Below are positions 28,514 to 40,363 of a stretch of DNA of 64,000 bases, in pieces (position 1 is the stretch's first letter; every line of letters begins with the position of its first letter). Below the pieces are notes generated by a model. That model was given only the letters and a program-made list of their open reading frames with translations, searched no databases and was not told the DNA's origin. The stretch is taken from assembly GCA_027451405.1 (NCBI GenBank), contig DAIDJM010000033.1:62001-126000 (forward strand), read 5' to 3'. A program made the position numbers and the translations under genes. This DNA is from Acetobacteraceae bacterium (lineage in GTDB: Bacteria; Pseudomonadota; Alphaproteobacteria; Acetobacterales; Acetobacteraceae).

Positions 28514-29008
28514 ATGGAAGACGACGACGGCAAGAATTCCGGCGCGGCCATACCCGACAGTCTGCTGCCCTACGATCGCTGGACCCAGGAGGCGCTGCGG
28601 CACGTCGTGCTGCGCGCCCTGGCGCACGTCGCCGAGAACGGCCTTCCTGGCGATCATCATTTCTACATCACGTTCAGGACCGACCATCCGGGCGTCTCGA
28701 TTCCCGCCCGGCTGCGCGAGAAATATCCCCGCGAAATCACTATCGTGCTGCAGCACCAGTTCAGCGGCCTCAAGGTGGACGAGGCCGCCTCCACGTTCTC
28801 CGTACGCCTCTCGTTCGGCGGCGTCCCGGCCGATCTCCTGGTGCCGATCGGCGCGGTGACGATGTTCCATGACCGTCACGTGCAGTTCGGCCTCACCTTC
28901 GAGGCCGAGATCCCCGAGCCGCCGCCCGCGGCGCTGCCGCCGCCGGCGGCCGAGGGGGCGGCGCCTCAGGTCGTCAGTCTCGACGCGTTCCGCAAGCGCC
29001 GCGACTGA
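28514..29008 (+). CDS. sspB: SspB-alpha, ClpXP adaptor for ssrA-tagged proteins
   Basis: 164 residues. The alpha-type SspB fold starts with LLPYDRWTQEALRHVVLRAL and contains GLPGDHHFYITFRTDHPGV, a family hallmark. A Pro/Ala-rich linker leads to a C-terminal VVSLDAFRKRRD, which matches the ClpX-binding tail of SspB adaptors. It delivers proteins carrying the ssrA tag to ClpXP. It lies only about 85 nt after ssrA, so tag and adaptor are genetically linked. Its last 43 nt, which encode the ClpX-binding tail, overlap the 3' end of the opposite-strand DUF1275 gene. Confidence 0.93.
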   Translation: MEDDDGKNSGAAIPDSLLPYDRWTQEALRHVVLRALAHVAENGLPGDHHFYITFRTDHPGVSIPARLREKYPREITIVLQHQFSGLKVDEAASTFSVRLSFGGVPADLLVPIGAVTMFHDRHVQFGLTFEAEIPEPPPAALPPPAAEGAAPQVVSLDAFRKRRD

Positions 29009-29637
29009 GCGCGGCGCGCCACCGCCCAGGCGAGGATCGCGGCCAACGCAAGCAAGCCGGCCGGAATCGCCCAGGGGAACGCGATATGCCGCCGCGCCAC
29101 CGCGCCGAGCGCCGCCCCTCCCGTGTAGGCCAGCAGCAACGGCACCACGATCACCGCGGCTGAACTTTCGCCGGCCAATGCCTGGCCGAATTTCACCAGG
29201 TCGCCGGTGATGAAGGCGGTGTTGAGCCGGATGCCCGCGAAGTTCGTCACCGCGGCGTTTTGTGCCCCCATGCCGGCGGCGAGCAGCGCGATCGAGGCGA
29301 GTTCCGGCGCGACCAGGCCGCCGGCCGTCACCAGGAAGCAGGCGAGGAGCAGTCCCGGCGCGGGCCCGGCCGCGCGATGCAGCCAGCGGCTTCCCACCAC
29401 CCCGGCCAGGAACCCGCCGATCGCCGCTAATCCGGGCAGAACCGGCCGGAGCGCCGCATGCATCGCGGCCAGTCCGAGCAGGACCGTCGTGCCGGTCATG
29501 TTGGCGGCGAACACATGGTGCCGCAGGTAGGCCATCGCGTCGGTGCTGCCCGCCGAGAGCGCGAGCAGGCAGGACAGCGCCACGGCGGCCGCCCCGCCGT
29601 CGATTTCGTCCCCGGCGGGGCGGCCGCCTTCCGTCAA
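28966..29637 (-). CDS. DUF1275 (YoaK-type) membrane protein
   Basis: 223 residues and about six membrane helices. Family motifs are AGSTDAMAYLRHHVFAANMTGT near the N-terminus and NAAVTNFAGIRLNTAFITGDLVK in the centre. The function of DUF1275 proteins is unknown; they are suspected to be transporters or membrane stress proteins. The TTG start overlaps the stop of the preceding small gene as TTGA, so it appears to be the last gene of a three-gene operon. Its 3' end runs 43 nt into sspB on the other strand. Confidence 0.85.
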   Translation of the reverse strand: MTEGGRPAGDEIDGGAAAVALSCLLALSAGSTDAMAYLRHHVFAANMTGTTVLLGLAAMHAALRPVLPGLAAIGGFLAGVVGSRWLHRAAGPAPGLLLACFLVTAGGLVAPELASIALLAAGMGAQNAAVTNFAGIRLNTAFITGDLVKFGQALAGESSAAVIVVPLLLAYTGGAALGAVARRHIAFPWAIPAGLLALAAILAWAVARRAQSRRLRNASRLTT

Positions 29638-29792
29638 GGCGTGTCGGGCCGGTTCCCCGGTTCCGGACGCGGGCGCAGCTCCTCGAGTTTCCGGCGCACC
29701 GCCTCGTCCTCGGGCTTGGGCGGCGGAGGCACGGCTGGCGCGACGCCCGGAGGCACCGCGTCGCTGGGATCGATGTCGCGCGGGCTAGGCAT
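29634..29792 (-). CDS. Small Pro/acidic protein of unknown function
   Basis: 52 residues, MPSPRDIDPSDAV followed by Pro-rich sequence and an amphipathic charged helix (KPEDEAVRRKLEELRP). It overlaps the upstream secreted-protein gene by ATGA and the DUF1275 gene by TTGA, which argues that it is translated. No domain is recognised. It could be an accessory of its neighbours or only a coupling cistron. Confidence 0.5.
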   Translation of the reverse strand: MPSPRDIDPSDAVPPGVAPAVPPPPKPEDEAVRRKLEELRPRPEPGNRPDTP

Positions 29793-30133
29793 CAGCGGTG
29801 CGGATTGCCGCTGTAGCTGTTGCTGTTGCTCGCGTTGTCGCCGTTGGCGTTGCCGGTACCGTTCTCGGCGTTGCCGTTGCTGCCAGGCTTGCCTTCCGGA
29901 TTGCCCTTGTCGCGCAACACGTCCTTCTGGTGCGGCGAGCCGGTGACCGGCGCGCCGCCGCCATTGCCCATGTTCATGGTGGCCGGCTGACCGGCGGCCG
30001 GGCCCGAGGTGTTGCCGGCGGCCGGGCCCGGCTCTTTGGTCTGCACGTGGTCGCTGGACGGCGGGTTGGGCTGCGCGAGCGCGGGGGCGGCGGCGAGGCC
30101 GAGCGCGCAGAGCGTGGCGATGGCGAATTTCAT
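29792..30133 (-). CDS. Secreted low-complexity Asn/Gly/Pro-rich protein
   Basis: 113 residues. A clear Sec signal peptide (MKFAIATLCALGLAAAPALA, cleavage before QPN) precedes a disordered mature region rich in Asn, Gly, Pro and Ser, including NGNAENGTGNANGDNASNSN. No domain is recognised. The start at 30133 has AGGAGGA nearby upstream. The AT-rich family B repeat lies just upstream. Such low-complexity exported proteins evolve fast, and I cannot infer a role. Confidence 0.7.
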   Translation of the reverse strand: MKFAIATLCALGLAAAPALAQPNPPSSDHVQTKEPGPAAGNTSGPAAGQPATMNMGNGGGAPVTGSPHQKDVLRDKGNPEGKPGSNGNAENGTGNANGDNASNSNSYSGNPHR

Positions 30134-30198
30134 GGTTTTCCTCCTTGTGGTTTCGGAGGAACGCGACAACCCTGTGCTTGTTGCGACGCGCAAGGAAG

Positions 30199-30312
30199 TG
30201 TTCTTTTTTGAAAAAAAGAACCAAAAAACTTTCTCGCATTCGACGAGACCTTGCGAAGTCCGTTTCATATATGGAAAAAGTCTTTTTGCTTCTTTTTCTT
30301 CAGAAAAAGAAG
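30199..30312. repeat. Family B AT-rich palindromic element, copy 1
   Basis: A 39-nt left block (30199-30237, starting TGTTCTTTTTTGAAAAAAAG) and a 36-nt right block (30277-30312, ending TTCAGAAAAAGAAG) flank a 39-nt variable GC-richer core. Both blocks are identical base for base to copy 2 at 42364-42477. The left block is itself a partial palindrome and is roughly complementary to the right block, so the whole unit is one long imperfect inverted repeat. It lies between two leftward genes (mscL and the secreted-protein gene) and looks like a strong terminator in either direction. Confidence 0.88.
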
Positions 30313-30320
30313 AATCCTTC

Positions 30321-30782
30321 TTAGCTCACACGCTCTTTCGCCAAGAGATCGCGAATTTCCGTGAGCAATGCCTCGGTGGGCGTGGGCCCGGCCGGTGCTT
30401 CCTCCTGCTTGCGCATGAAACGCTGCAGCACCCGCACGACCCAGAAAACCACGAAGGCGACGATGAGGAACTGAATCACCGCATTGACGAACAGCCCGTA
30501 ATTCACGGTGACCGCCCCTGCCTTGCGCGCGGCTTCCAGGGTCGGCTCGCTCGGGCCGCGGATGGTGAGGAAGCGCTGCGAGAAATCGACGCCGCCGGTC
30601 AGGAGTCCGATCACCGGGTTGAAGACGTCGCGGACCAGGCTTTGCACGATGCTCGTGAAGGCGGCGCCGATGATGATGCCGACCGCGAGATCGACGACGT
30701 TGCCCCGCATGATGAAGGCCTGGAAATCGGCGATCCAGCCCGGCTTGCGAGGCAGATGGCGCGGCAGCGAGGGCAGATCCAT
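30321..30782 (-). CDS. mscL: Large-conductance mechanosensitive channel
   Basis: Homopentameric channel that opens on membrane tension and releases solutes during osmotic downshock. It has 153 residues. The N-terminal amphipathic helix and TM1 read FQAFIMRGNVVDLAVGIIIG, the MscL hallmark; TM2 is near VNAVIQFLIVAFVVFWVVRV. The C-terminal helix ends LLTEIRDLLAKE. It follows a CBS protein and a ClC channel on the same strand, together a plausible osmotic and ion-balance group. Family B repeat copy 1 begins 9 nt after its stop codon. Confidence 0.95.
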   Translation of the reverse strand: MDLPSLPRHLPRKPGWIADFQAFIMRGNVVDLAVGIIIGAAFTSIVQSLVRDVFNPVIGLLTGGVDFSQRFLTIRGPSEPTLEAARKAGAVTVNYGLFVNAVIQFLIVAFVVFWVVRVLQRFMRKQEEAPAGPTPTEALLTEIRDLLAKERVS

Positions 30783-30852
30783 GGCGCGTGTCTCTCCTGT
30801 CCGGATCATTCTGATCACGGCGGACCGGGTTCGGCAACGCGGCGCCGGTTTT

Positions 30853-31284
30853 TCAGCTGCCGGCGACGTAGGCCCTGAGACTCGCCATTTCCGTGTCCTG
30901 CTGGGCCAGGCGTGCCTTGACGACATCGCCGATGCTGATCAGCCCGATCAGTTCGCCATGCTCCATCACCGGCAGATGGCGTATGCGGCTCTCGGTCATG
31001 CGGGCCATCACCGCCTCGCTCGTGGTGGCGAGGCTCACCGTGTGCAGCACGCTCGTCATGATCGCCGCGGCTGTCTGCGTCAGCGCCGCCGCCCCGTGGC
31101 GGGCGAGCGCGCGGACCACGTCGCGCTCGCTGACGATCCCGAGCAGCGGCGACTGCGCGTCGCGCACGACCAGCGCTCCGATCCGGTGGCGGTCGAGCGC
31201 ATCGACGATCTCGGGCAATGTCGCGTCGGGACCGATGGTCTCGACGCGATTTCCTTTGCTGTGGAGGATGGCGGCGACGGTCAT
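30853..31284 (-). CDS. Two-CBS-domain regulatory protein
   Basis: 143 residues composed almost entirely of two CBS domains (MTVAAILHSKGNRVETIGPD and IMTSVLHTVSLATTSEAVMA, each ending with IGALVVRD...GIVSERDVVRAL or RHLPVMEHGELIGLISIGD). CBS pairs bind adenine nucleotides or similar ligands and act as energy sensors. The partner is unknown. It lies between ClC and mscL on the same strand, about 70 and 116 nt from them. Confidence 0.87.
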   Translation of the reverse strand: MTVAAILHSKGNRVETIGPDATLPEIVDALDRHRIGALVVRDAQSPLLGIVSERDVVRALARHGAAALTQTAAAIMTSVLHTVSLATTSEAVMARMTESRIRHLPVMEHGELIGLISIGDVVKARLAQQDTEMASLRAYVAGS

Positions 31285-31400
31285 GGGCGGGCGCTCCTCG
31301 CGTTTTGCGGGCGCGCCGGCCACTGGGGCCGTGACGGACCCGAGGGACTCGATACTCTGCGCCCGCATGCCGGGCGCGCGCAACTCACGGTTTGCGTGCT

Positions 31401-33209
31401 CTATTCCCCGCTCAGGTCGCGCCGCCGGGTGTCGAGCTCCTCGGCGTAGCGCCGGAGCGCGTGCTGCTCGGTCAGCAGCCCGAGCACGCGCATCGTGTCG
31501 TTGCCGTCCACCACGGCGAGCGCGTCCGCCTCCGCCCGCTCGAACATCGCGACCGCTTCCTTCACGGTCATTTGCGGCACCAGCACCGCATGTTCGTGGT
31601 GCAGCACCTCCGAGACGCGCGTCGCGGTCTCCGCCGCGGCATGCGCGTCCGACACCCAGACCAGCCCGGCATACTGGTCGCGCTCGTCGACCGCGATCAC
31701 CCGGTTGGCCGAGCCGAGCGGGTAGTCGCGCAGGAATTGCGCCAGCGGCGAGTCCGCGCGCACGGTGCGGATGTCGCGCCGCATCATGCGGCCGACCGTG
31801 AGGTTGCGGACCCAGCCGATATCGACCGCGCTGCGGATCGATTCGCCGCGCAGATGGAAGCGCCAGGTCGCGAACGAGTAGCCGAAGGTGCGCCGCACGG
31901 TGATCGAGGACACGACGGCGGCGGCCAGCACGGCGACCGTCAGCGGCAGGCTGCCGGTGCTCTCGAGCGAGAGGAACGCCATGGTGAGCGGGCCGCCGAC
32001 GATCGCCACCGCCATGCCGCTCATGCCGACCAGCCCATAGGCCATGTCGGGCAGCATGGGCATCGGCGAGATCATCAGCAGCAGAGCGGCGAACAGCTTG
32101 CCGAGCAGCGCGCCCATCAGCAGCGAGGCGAAGAAGAGGCCGCCGCGGAAGCCCGAGCCGATCGAAATGGCCGAGGCCGCGGCCTTCAGCCCGAGCATCA
32201 TCCCGAGCTGCCGCAGCGGGTAACTGGCATCGAGCGCGCTGCGCAGCGCGCCGTGGCCCGAGGAGAGCACCGCCGGCGTCAGCAGCGCGAGCCCGCCCAC
32301 CGCCAGTCCGCCGATCGCCGGCCGCGCCCAGGTCGGCACCAGGCTTTTGCGGAAAATCGCTTCCGTCGTGGTGACGCCGCGCATGATGAGGATGCCGAAC
32401 AGCGCGCAAAGCACGCCGAGCGCGATGATCGGCAGGAACGCCGCCGTCTCGACGCCGCCGGGCAAGGCGAGGACGAAGCCCGGCTCGTCGCCGAGCAGGA
32501 AGCGCTGGATCGAGACCGCGGCGATGGCGGAGGCGACGACCGGCGCCAGGGTCGCGAGCGTGTAGGTGCCGATGACCAGCTCGTAGGCGTAGAAGGCGCC
32601 TGTCAGCGGCGCATTGAAGGCGGCGGCGATGGCGCCCGCGGCGCCGCATCCGACCAGCAGGCGCAGATCGGCGCGGCGGACCCGGAAGGCGCGGCCGAGC
32701 CGGGAGCCGATCGCCGAGCCGATCTGGGTGTAGCCCGCCTCGAGGCCGACCGAGGCGCCGAACCCGTTCGAGACCATGGTCTGGATCACAACCAGGATGC
32801 TGTCGCGCAGCGACATCTTGCCGCCGTAGAGCGCGTTCGCTTCGATCGGGTCGACCGTCCGGCGGGTCGAGTAGCGGGCGATGAGGAGGCCGAGCACGCC
32901 CATGCACACCCCGCCCATGGCGGGGATCGCCGCGCCCCAGCGCGCGATCTGGTGCTGTTCGGAGAGGCGCTGCCCGGGATCGAGCCCGTAGAGCCATTCG
33001 TGCGCGATCTGGCAGCTCTCGTTCATCCCCACCACGAGCAGGCCCGCCATCACGCCGATGAAGCCCGCGAGGATGGTGAGCCAGAGCTCGTCGGCGCGCA
33101 CCAGCGCGCGCAGCGTCTGCGGCGCGTGTTCGACGGTGCGGACAATCCCCCGCGCGGAGAGCGCCCGCCGGCGCGGCAAGGCTGCCGAGGTGGACGAGGA
33201 CGGCGGCAT
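31401..33209 (-). CDS. ClC-family chloride channel/transporter with C-terminal CBS domains
   Basis: 602 residues: a ClC membrane core of about ten or more helices to residue 445, then two CBS domains (VGRMMRRDIRTVRADSPLAQ, VLVPQMTVKEAVAMFERAEA). The selectivity regions are non-canonical: GASVGLEAGY replaces GREGP, and FNAPLTGAFYAYE near residue 215 keeps the gating-side glutamate. Later GSGFRGGLFFASL replaces the GGIFxP type. The ion and the channel-versus-exchanger mode cannot be told. It is probably expressed with the downstream CBS protein and mscL. Confidence 0.85.
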   Translation of the reverse strand: MPPSSSTSAALPRRRALSARGIVRTVEHAPQTLRALVRADELWLTILAGFIGVMAGLLVVGMNESCQIAHEWLYGLDPGQRLSEQHQIARWGAAIPAMGGVCMGVLGLLIARYSTRRTVDPIEANALYGGKMSLRDSILVVIQTMVSNGFGASVGLEAGYTQIGSAIGSRLGRAFRVRRADLRLLVGCGAAGAIAAAFNAPLTGAFYAYELVIGTYTLATLAPVVASAIAAVSIQRFLLGDEPGFVLALPGGVETAAFLPIIALGVLCALFGILIMRGVTTTEAIFRKSLVPTWARPAIGGLAVGGLALLTPAVLSSGHGALRSALDASYPLRQLGMMLGLKAAASAISIGSGFRGGLFFASLLMGALLGKLFAALLLMISPMPMLPDMAYGLVGMSGMAVAIVGGPLTMAFLSLESTGSLPLTVAVLAAAVVSSITVRRTFGYSFATWRFHLRGESIRSAVDIGWVRNLTVGRMMRRDIRTVRADSPLAQFLRDYPLGSANRVIAVDERDQYAGLVWVSDAHAAAETATRVSEVLHHEHAVLVPQMTVKEAVAMFERAEADALAVVDGNDTMRVLGLLTEQHALRRYAEELDTRRRDLSGE

Positions 33210-33292
33210 CGATCCTCATAGACGGTTTTGGCGCCGCATCGGCAAGGGTGCCGATGGCTGAACTGTGTGTGGCACAGAGCGTTGACGCGAAC

Positions 33293-33535
33293 ATGTCGGA
33301 TGCGCCGCCGCCCGTGCCGCCCCGGCCGGACGAGCCGGACCCGGACGCGCCTGTGCCGGTGGAGGAGCCGCCGGAGGGCATTCCGGTGCCGCGGGATCCT
33401 CCGCCGGAGCCGTTGCATGTTGCCTCCCGCGGGCAGGGCGCTGCTCTGCGCCCGCTGGGACCTTCCGGCCCGAGCGGCGGGTCCGGGGGCGCCTGGCCCA
33501 GCCCCCTGCACGCCGAGGCAGCGCTTCGGCTATGA
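33293..33535 (+). CDS. Small Pro-rich protein whose end is encoded by a repeat
   Basis: 80 residues. The first 40 (MSDAPPPVPPRPDEPDPDAP onward) are Pro/Asp/Glu-rich. The remaining part (HVASRGQGAALRPLGPSG...) is read through a degenerate family A repeat, so only the N-terminal half looks selected. It is divergent from the ClC gene and 7 nt upstream of the quinone oxidoreductase. No function can be given, and it may be a leader cistron. Confidence 0.45.
   Translation: MSDAPPPVPPRPDEPDPDAPVPVEEPPEGIPVPRDPPPEPLHVASRGQGAALRPLGPSGPSGGSGGAWPSPLHAEAALRL
33421..33502. repeat. Degenerate family A repeat inside the Pro-rich small gene
   Basis: GCCTCCCGCGGGCAGGGCG at the left, a GGCGC/GCGCC hairpin, then GCTGGGACCTTCCGGCCCG, the decayed inner hairpin. 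It lies within the reading frame of the Pro-rich protein and upstream of the quinone oxidoreductase start. Confidence 0.5.
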
Positions 33536-33542
33536 CCAGCCG

Positions 33543-37824
<4,282 letters not shown>

Positions 37825-37884
37825 GGCGTCTCCCGTTTCGGGCGCGGGCGGGGCAATCTTAAATTAGCTTTTAAACTTCCGCTC

Positions 37885-37899
37885 CGGTATGGCATACCG
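37885..37899. promoter_or_regulatory. Dyad upstream of the diguanylate cyclase gene
   Basis: CGGTAT-GGC-ATACCG, a perfect 6-bp hyphenated palindrome, lies 11 nt before the GTG start and just after the AT-rich tract AAATTAGCTTTTAAA, which could hold a promoter. It may be an operator or a small hairpin in the leader. Confidence 0.35.
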
Positions 37900-37910
37900 A
37901 GCCGTCTCCG

Positions 37911-39425
37911 GTGCCTGCGAGCCTGCGAACAGCGCGGTCTGGGCCAGGACCCGAAGATCGTGAGGATAGGCCTTTGCAGCCCCAATCTCCGCCTTGGAGA
38001 CGCCGGCTCGGACTTTGTCTGGTTGCCCTTTCGGTGGGGGGCGCCGCCTGGGCAGCGATCGCCCTCACCGCGCACGCGCACCGGATCGCCGCCATCTGGC
38101 TCGGCAACGGTCTTTGGCTCGGCATCGTGCTCCCCCGGCCGAAGCGGCGCTGGCCCGGCCTGCTCGGCGCCGGCCTCGTGGGCAATCTGGCCGCAAACCT
38201 GATCCATGGTGATGGGCTCGCGGTCGGGCTTCTGCTCAGCGTCTGCAACGGGCTGGAAGTCCTCGTCTCCGCGCTCGGCCTGGCCAGACCGGGGGCGCTC
38301 GAACTGCACCGGCGCGGTCCATTTCTGCGCTTCCTGCTGATCGCCGTCGGGCTTTCGCCCTTGCTCGCCGCTGCGATCGCCTCCGCCGGGCTCTATGCGT
38401 TGCGCGGCCAGGCGATCGGCCAGAACGGCTTGACCTGGCTGATCGCCGACGCGCTCGGGGTCGCTCTGGTCACCCCGCTGGTGCTGAAGATCGGGCGCCG
38501 GCGCCTATGGCGCGCCTTCACCGCCGCGCCGCCGGCCAAGACGGCGCTGCTGTTCGCCGCGCCGATCGGTCTGGCCATGCTCTGCTTCTGGCAGACCCGA
38601 TACCCGCTCCTGTTCCTGGTTCCCCCCACCATGGGCCTCGCCGCGGCCGAACTCGGCTACGCAGCCACCACCATCCTCGTGCCGGTGGTGGGGGTGATCG
38701 CGCTCGTCGCCACCGAAATGGGGCGGGGCCAGTTCCACCTGAACGCCGCGCTGAGCCCGGAGGAGCGGCTTTACATGCTGCAATTCTTCCTGCTCGCCAA
38801 TGTTCTGATTTCCCACTGGACCGCCGGGGTCGCGGCCGCGCGGCGCAAAGCGGTGCGCGACCTGGCCGAACTGGCCAAGACGCTCCGGGTGGAAGCGTCG
38901 GTCGATCCGCTGACCGGGCTTGCCAACCGCCGCAGCTTCGATACGGCGCTCGCGCGGGAACTGGCCTCGGCGGGTGCCGGCGAAGGGCCGCTCAGCCTGC
39001 TCCTGCTCGATCTCGACCATTTCAAGAAACTCAATGACACGCTCGGCCACAACGCGGGCGATGCCTGTCTGTGCCGGGTCGCCGAGGTGCTGCGCCGCGC
39101 AAGCCGGCGCGGCACCGAACTGGCCTCGCGCTACGGCGGCGAGGAGTTTGCGCTGCTCCTCCCGGGCACCGACGCCGCGAGCGCGCAGCGGACGGCAGAG
39201 GCTCTGCGGGAGGCGATCGCCCGGCTCACGGACGCCGGGGAAGATGGCGCGGTTCCCGTCACCGCGAGCATCGGGATCGCCACGCTCGAGTCCGGCAGAT
39301 CGTTGGATCCGGGCCTGTTCGTGGCGAGCGCCGATATCAGCCTCTATGAGGCCAAACGGGCAGGGCGGAACTGCGTCCACGCCGCCCGCCAGACATCGCC
39401 GCCGCGTTTGCGGATCGTGCGGTGA
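37911..39425 (+). CDS. MASE1-like membrane diguanylate cyclase (GGEEF)
   Basis: 504 residues. Eight or so membrane helices (residues 34-305) resemble the MASE1 sensory domain. A GGDEF domain follows (325-495), with VDPLTGLANRR, LDLDHFKKLND and the active-site loop GGEEF at 409-413, so it should make cyclic di-GMP. The product-inhibition site RxxD is degenerate (RGTE, 400-403). There is no EAL domain. The GTG start at 37911 is uncertain because the next 20 residues are low-complexity; a TTG near 37973 is possible. Confidence 0.88.
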   Translation: MPASLRTARSGPGPEDREDRPLQPQSPPWRRRLGLCLVALSVGGAAWAAIALTAHAHRIAAIWLGNGLWLGIVLPRPKRRWPGLLGAGLVGNLAANLIHGDGLAVGLLLSVCNGLEVLVSALGLARPGALELHRRGPFLRFLLIAVGLSPLLAAAIASAGLYALRGQAIGQNGLTWLIADALGVALVTPLVLKIGRRRLWRAFTAAPPAKTALLFAAPIGLAMLCFWQTRYPLLFLVPPTMGLAAAELGYAATTILVPVVGVIALVATEMGRGQFHLNAALSPEERLYMLQFFLLANVLISHWTAGVAAARRKAVRDLAELAKTLRVEASVDPLTGLANRRSFDTALARELASAGAGEGPLSLLLLDLDHFKKLNDTLGHNAGDACLCRVAEVLRRASRRGTELASRYGGEEFALLLPGTDAASAQRTAEALREAIARLTDAGEDGAVPVTASIGIATLESGRSLDPGLFVASADISLYEAKRAGRNCVHAARQTSPPRLRIVR

Positions 39426-39434
39426 CCGGGGCGC

Positions 39435-40217
39435 CTATTTCGGCTTGTGGAATTTCAGCACGAAATTGTCGGCTTCCCCGATCGCCGCATATTTGGCGTG
39501 ATCCTTGGCGCCGAGCGCGAAAGTCGGCGGCAGCGTCCACACGCCTTCCTTGTAATCCTTGGTGTCCCGGGGATTGGCGTCGATCTCGGATGCGCCGTCG
39601 AAGACGAAGCCCGCCTTCTTGGCCATCGCGATCGCCACGTCCTGCCGCACATAGCCCGATTCCGCCTTCGGATCCTGCGGCTTGTTCGGATCGCCCCGAT
39701 GGTCCTCCATGCCCAGCACGCCGCCCGGCTTGAGCGCGCGGTAGAAGGCCGCCAGCACCTGGTCGGCGTTGCCGCCTTCCATCCAATTATGCAGGTTGCG
39801 GAACGTCAGAACGAAATCGGCGCTGCCGGCCGGGGCGATGTCATATTTCCCGTCATCGAGCACGGTGAGCTTGACCTTGCGATAGAAGCCGGGATTGGAT
39901 TCGAGCTTCTGGCGGTAGGCCGATTTCGGATTGTCGAACGTCTTTTCCGGAACGGCCGCATAATAAGTGCCGCGTCCGAACAGGTAGGGCGCAAGTATCT
40001 CGGTCCAGTAACCGCCGCCCGGCCAGATCTCGACCACGGTCGCGTCCGGCCGCAGCCCGAAAAACGCGAGTTCCTGCGCGGGATGGCGGACCGCGTCGCG
40101 CGCCATGTTCGCCGGGCTTCGCGTCGGTGCATGCAGCGCCTGCTCGAGCCCCGGATCGGCGATCGCGGCGGCCAGGAACGGGGCGGCGCCCAGCAAAATC
40201 CATCCCACAGGCCTCAT
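39435..40217 (-). CDS. Exported class I methyltransferase-like protein (COG4798 type)
   Basis: 260 residues. An N-terminal signal sequence (MRPVGWILLGAAPFLAAAIA) precedes a methyltransferase fold: ATVVEIWPGGGYWTEILAPY (SAM-loop equivalent), DFVLTFRNLHNWM and PGGVLGMEDHRGDP. Homologues with signal peptides are common in alphaproteobacteria, but how they would obtain SAM outside the cytoplasm is unclear. Divergent from fdsG. A 16-bp dyad lies between them. Confidence 0.8.
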   Translation of the reverse strand: MRPVGWILLGAAPFLAAAIADPGLEQALHAPTRSPANMARDAVRHPAQELAFFGLRPDATVVEIWPGGGYWTEILAPYLFGRGTYYAAVPEKTFDNPKSAYRQKLESNPGFYRKVKLTVLDDGKYDIAPAGSADFVLTFRNLHNWMEGGNADQVLAAFYRALKPGGVLGMEDHRGDPNKPQDPKAESGYVRQDVAIAMAKKAGFVFDGASEIDANPRDTKDYKEGVWTLPPTFALGAKDHAKYAAIGEADNFVLKFHKPK

Positions 40218-40246
40218 GGCAATTTTCTCCCGCGTGGTTCTTATGT

Positions 40247-40262
40247 GGCGCAAATATGCGCC
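40247..40262. promoter_or_regulatory. Dyad between the methyltransferase and fdsG
   Basis: GGCGCA-AATA-TGCGCC is a perfect 6-bp hyphenated palindrome with an AT-rich centre. It lies 30 nt upstream of the leftward methyltransferase and about 100 nt upstream of fdsG. It could be an operator of either gene. No local regulator gene is obvious. Confidence 0.35.
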
Positions 40263-40363
40263 GCTCGGGCGCCGGGACTCAAGTCGCCGGCGGACAGTTC
40301 CCCCTTGTCGCCCTGGCCGCGCTCCCCCCACATCCGGTAAAACCCACCCATATGGGAACTGGT

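Noticed and set aside
30199-30312. Phe/Lys-rich protein tails encoded by the AT-rich repeats
   Set aside because: Frames through the repeats merely extend neighbouring antisense frames. The same sequences occur between unrelated genes, so they are repeats and not protein domains.
37859-37880. AT-rich tract before the diguanylate cyclase as a replication origin near gyrB
   Set aside because: There is no DnaA-box cluster, and dnaA, dnaN and recF are absent; a promoter is the simpler reading.
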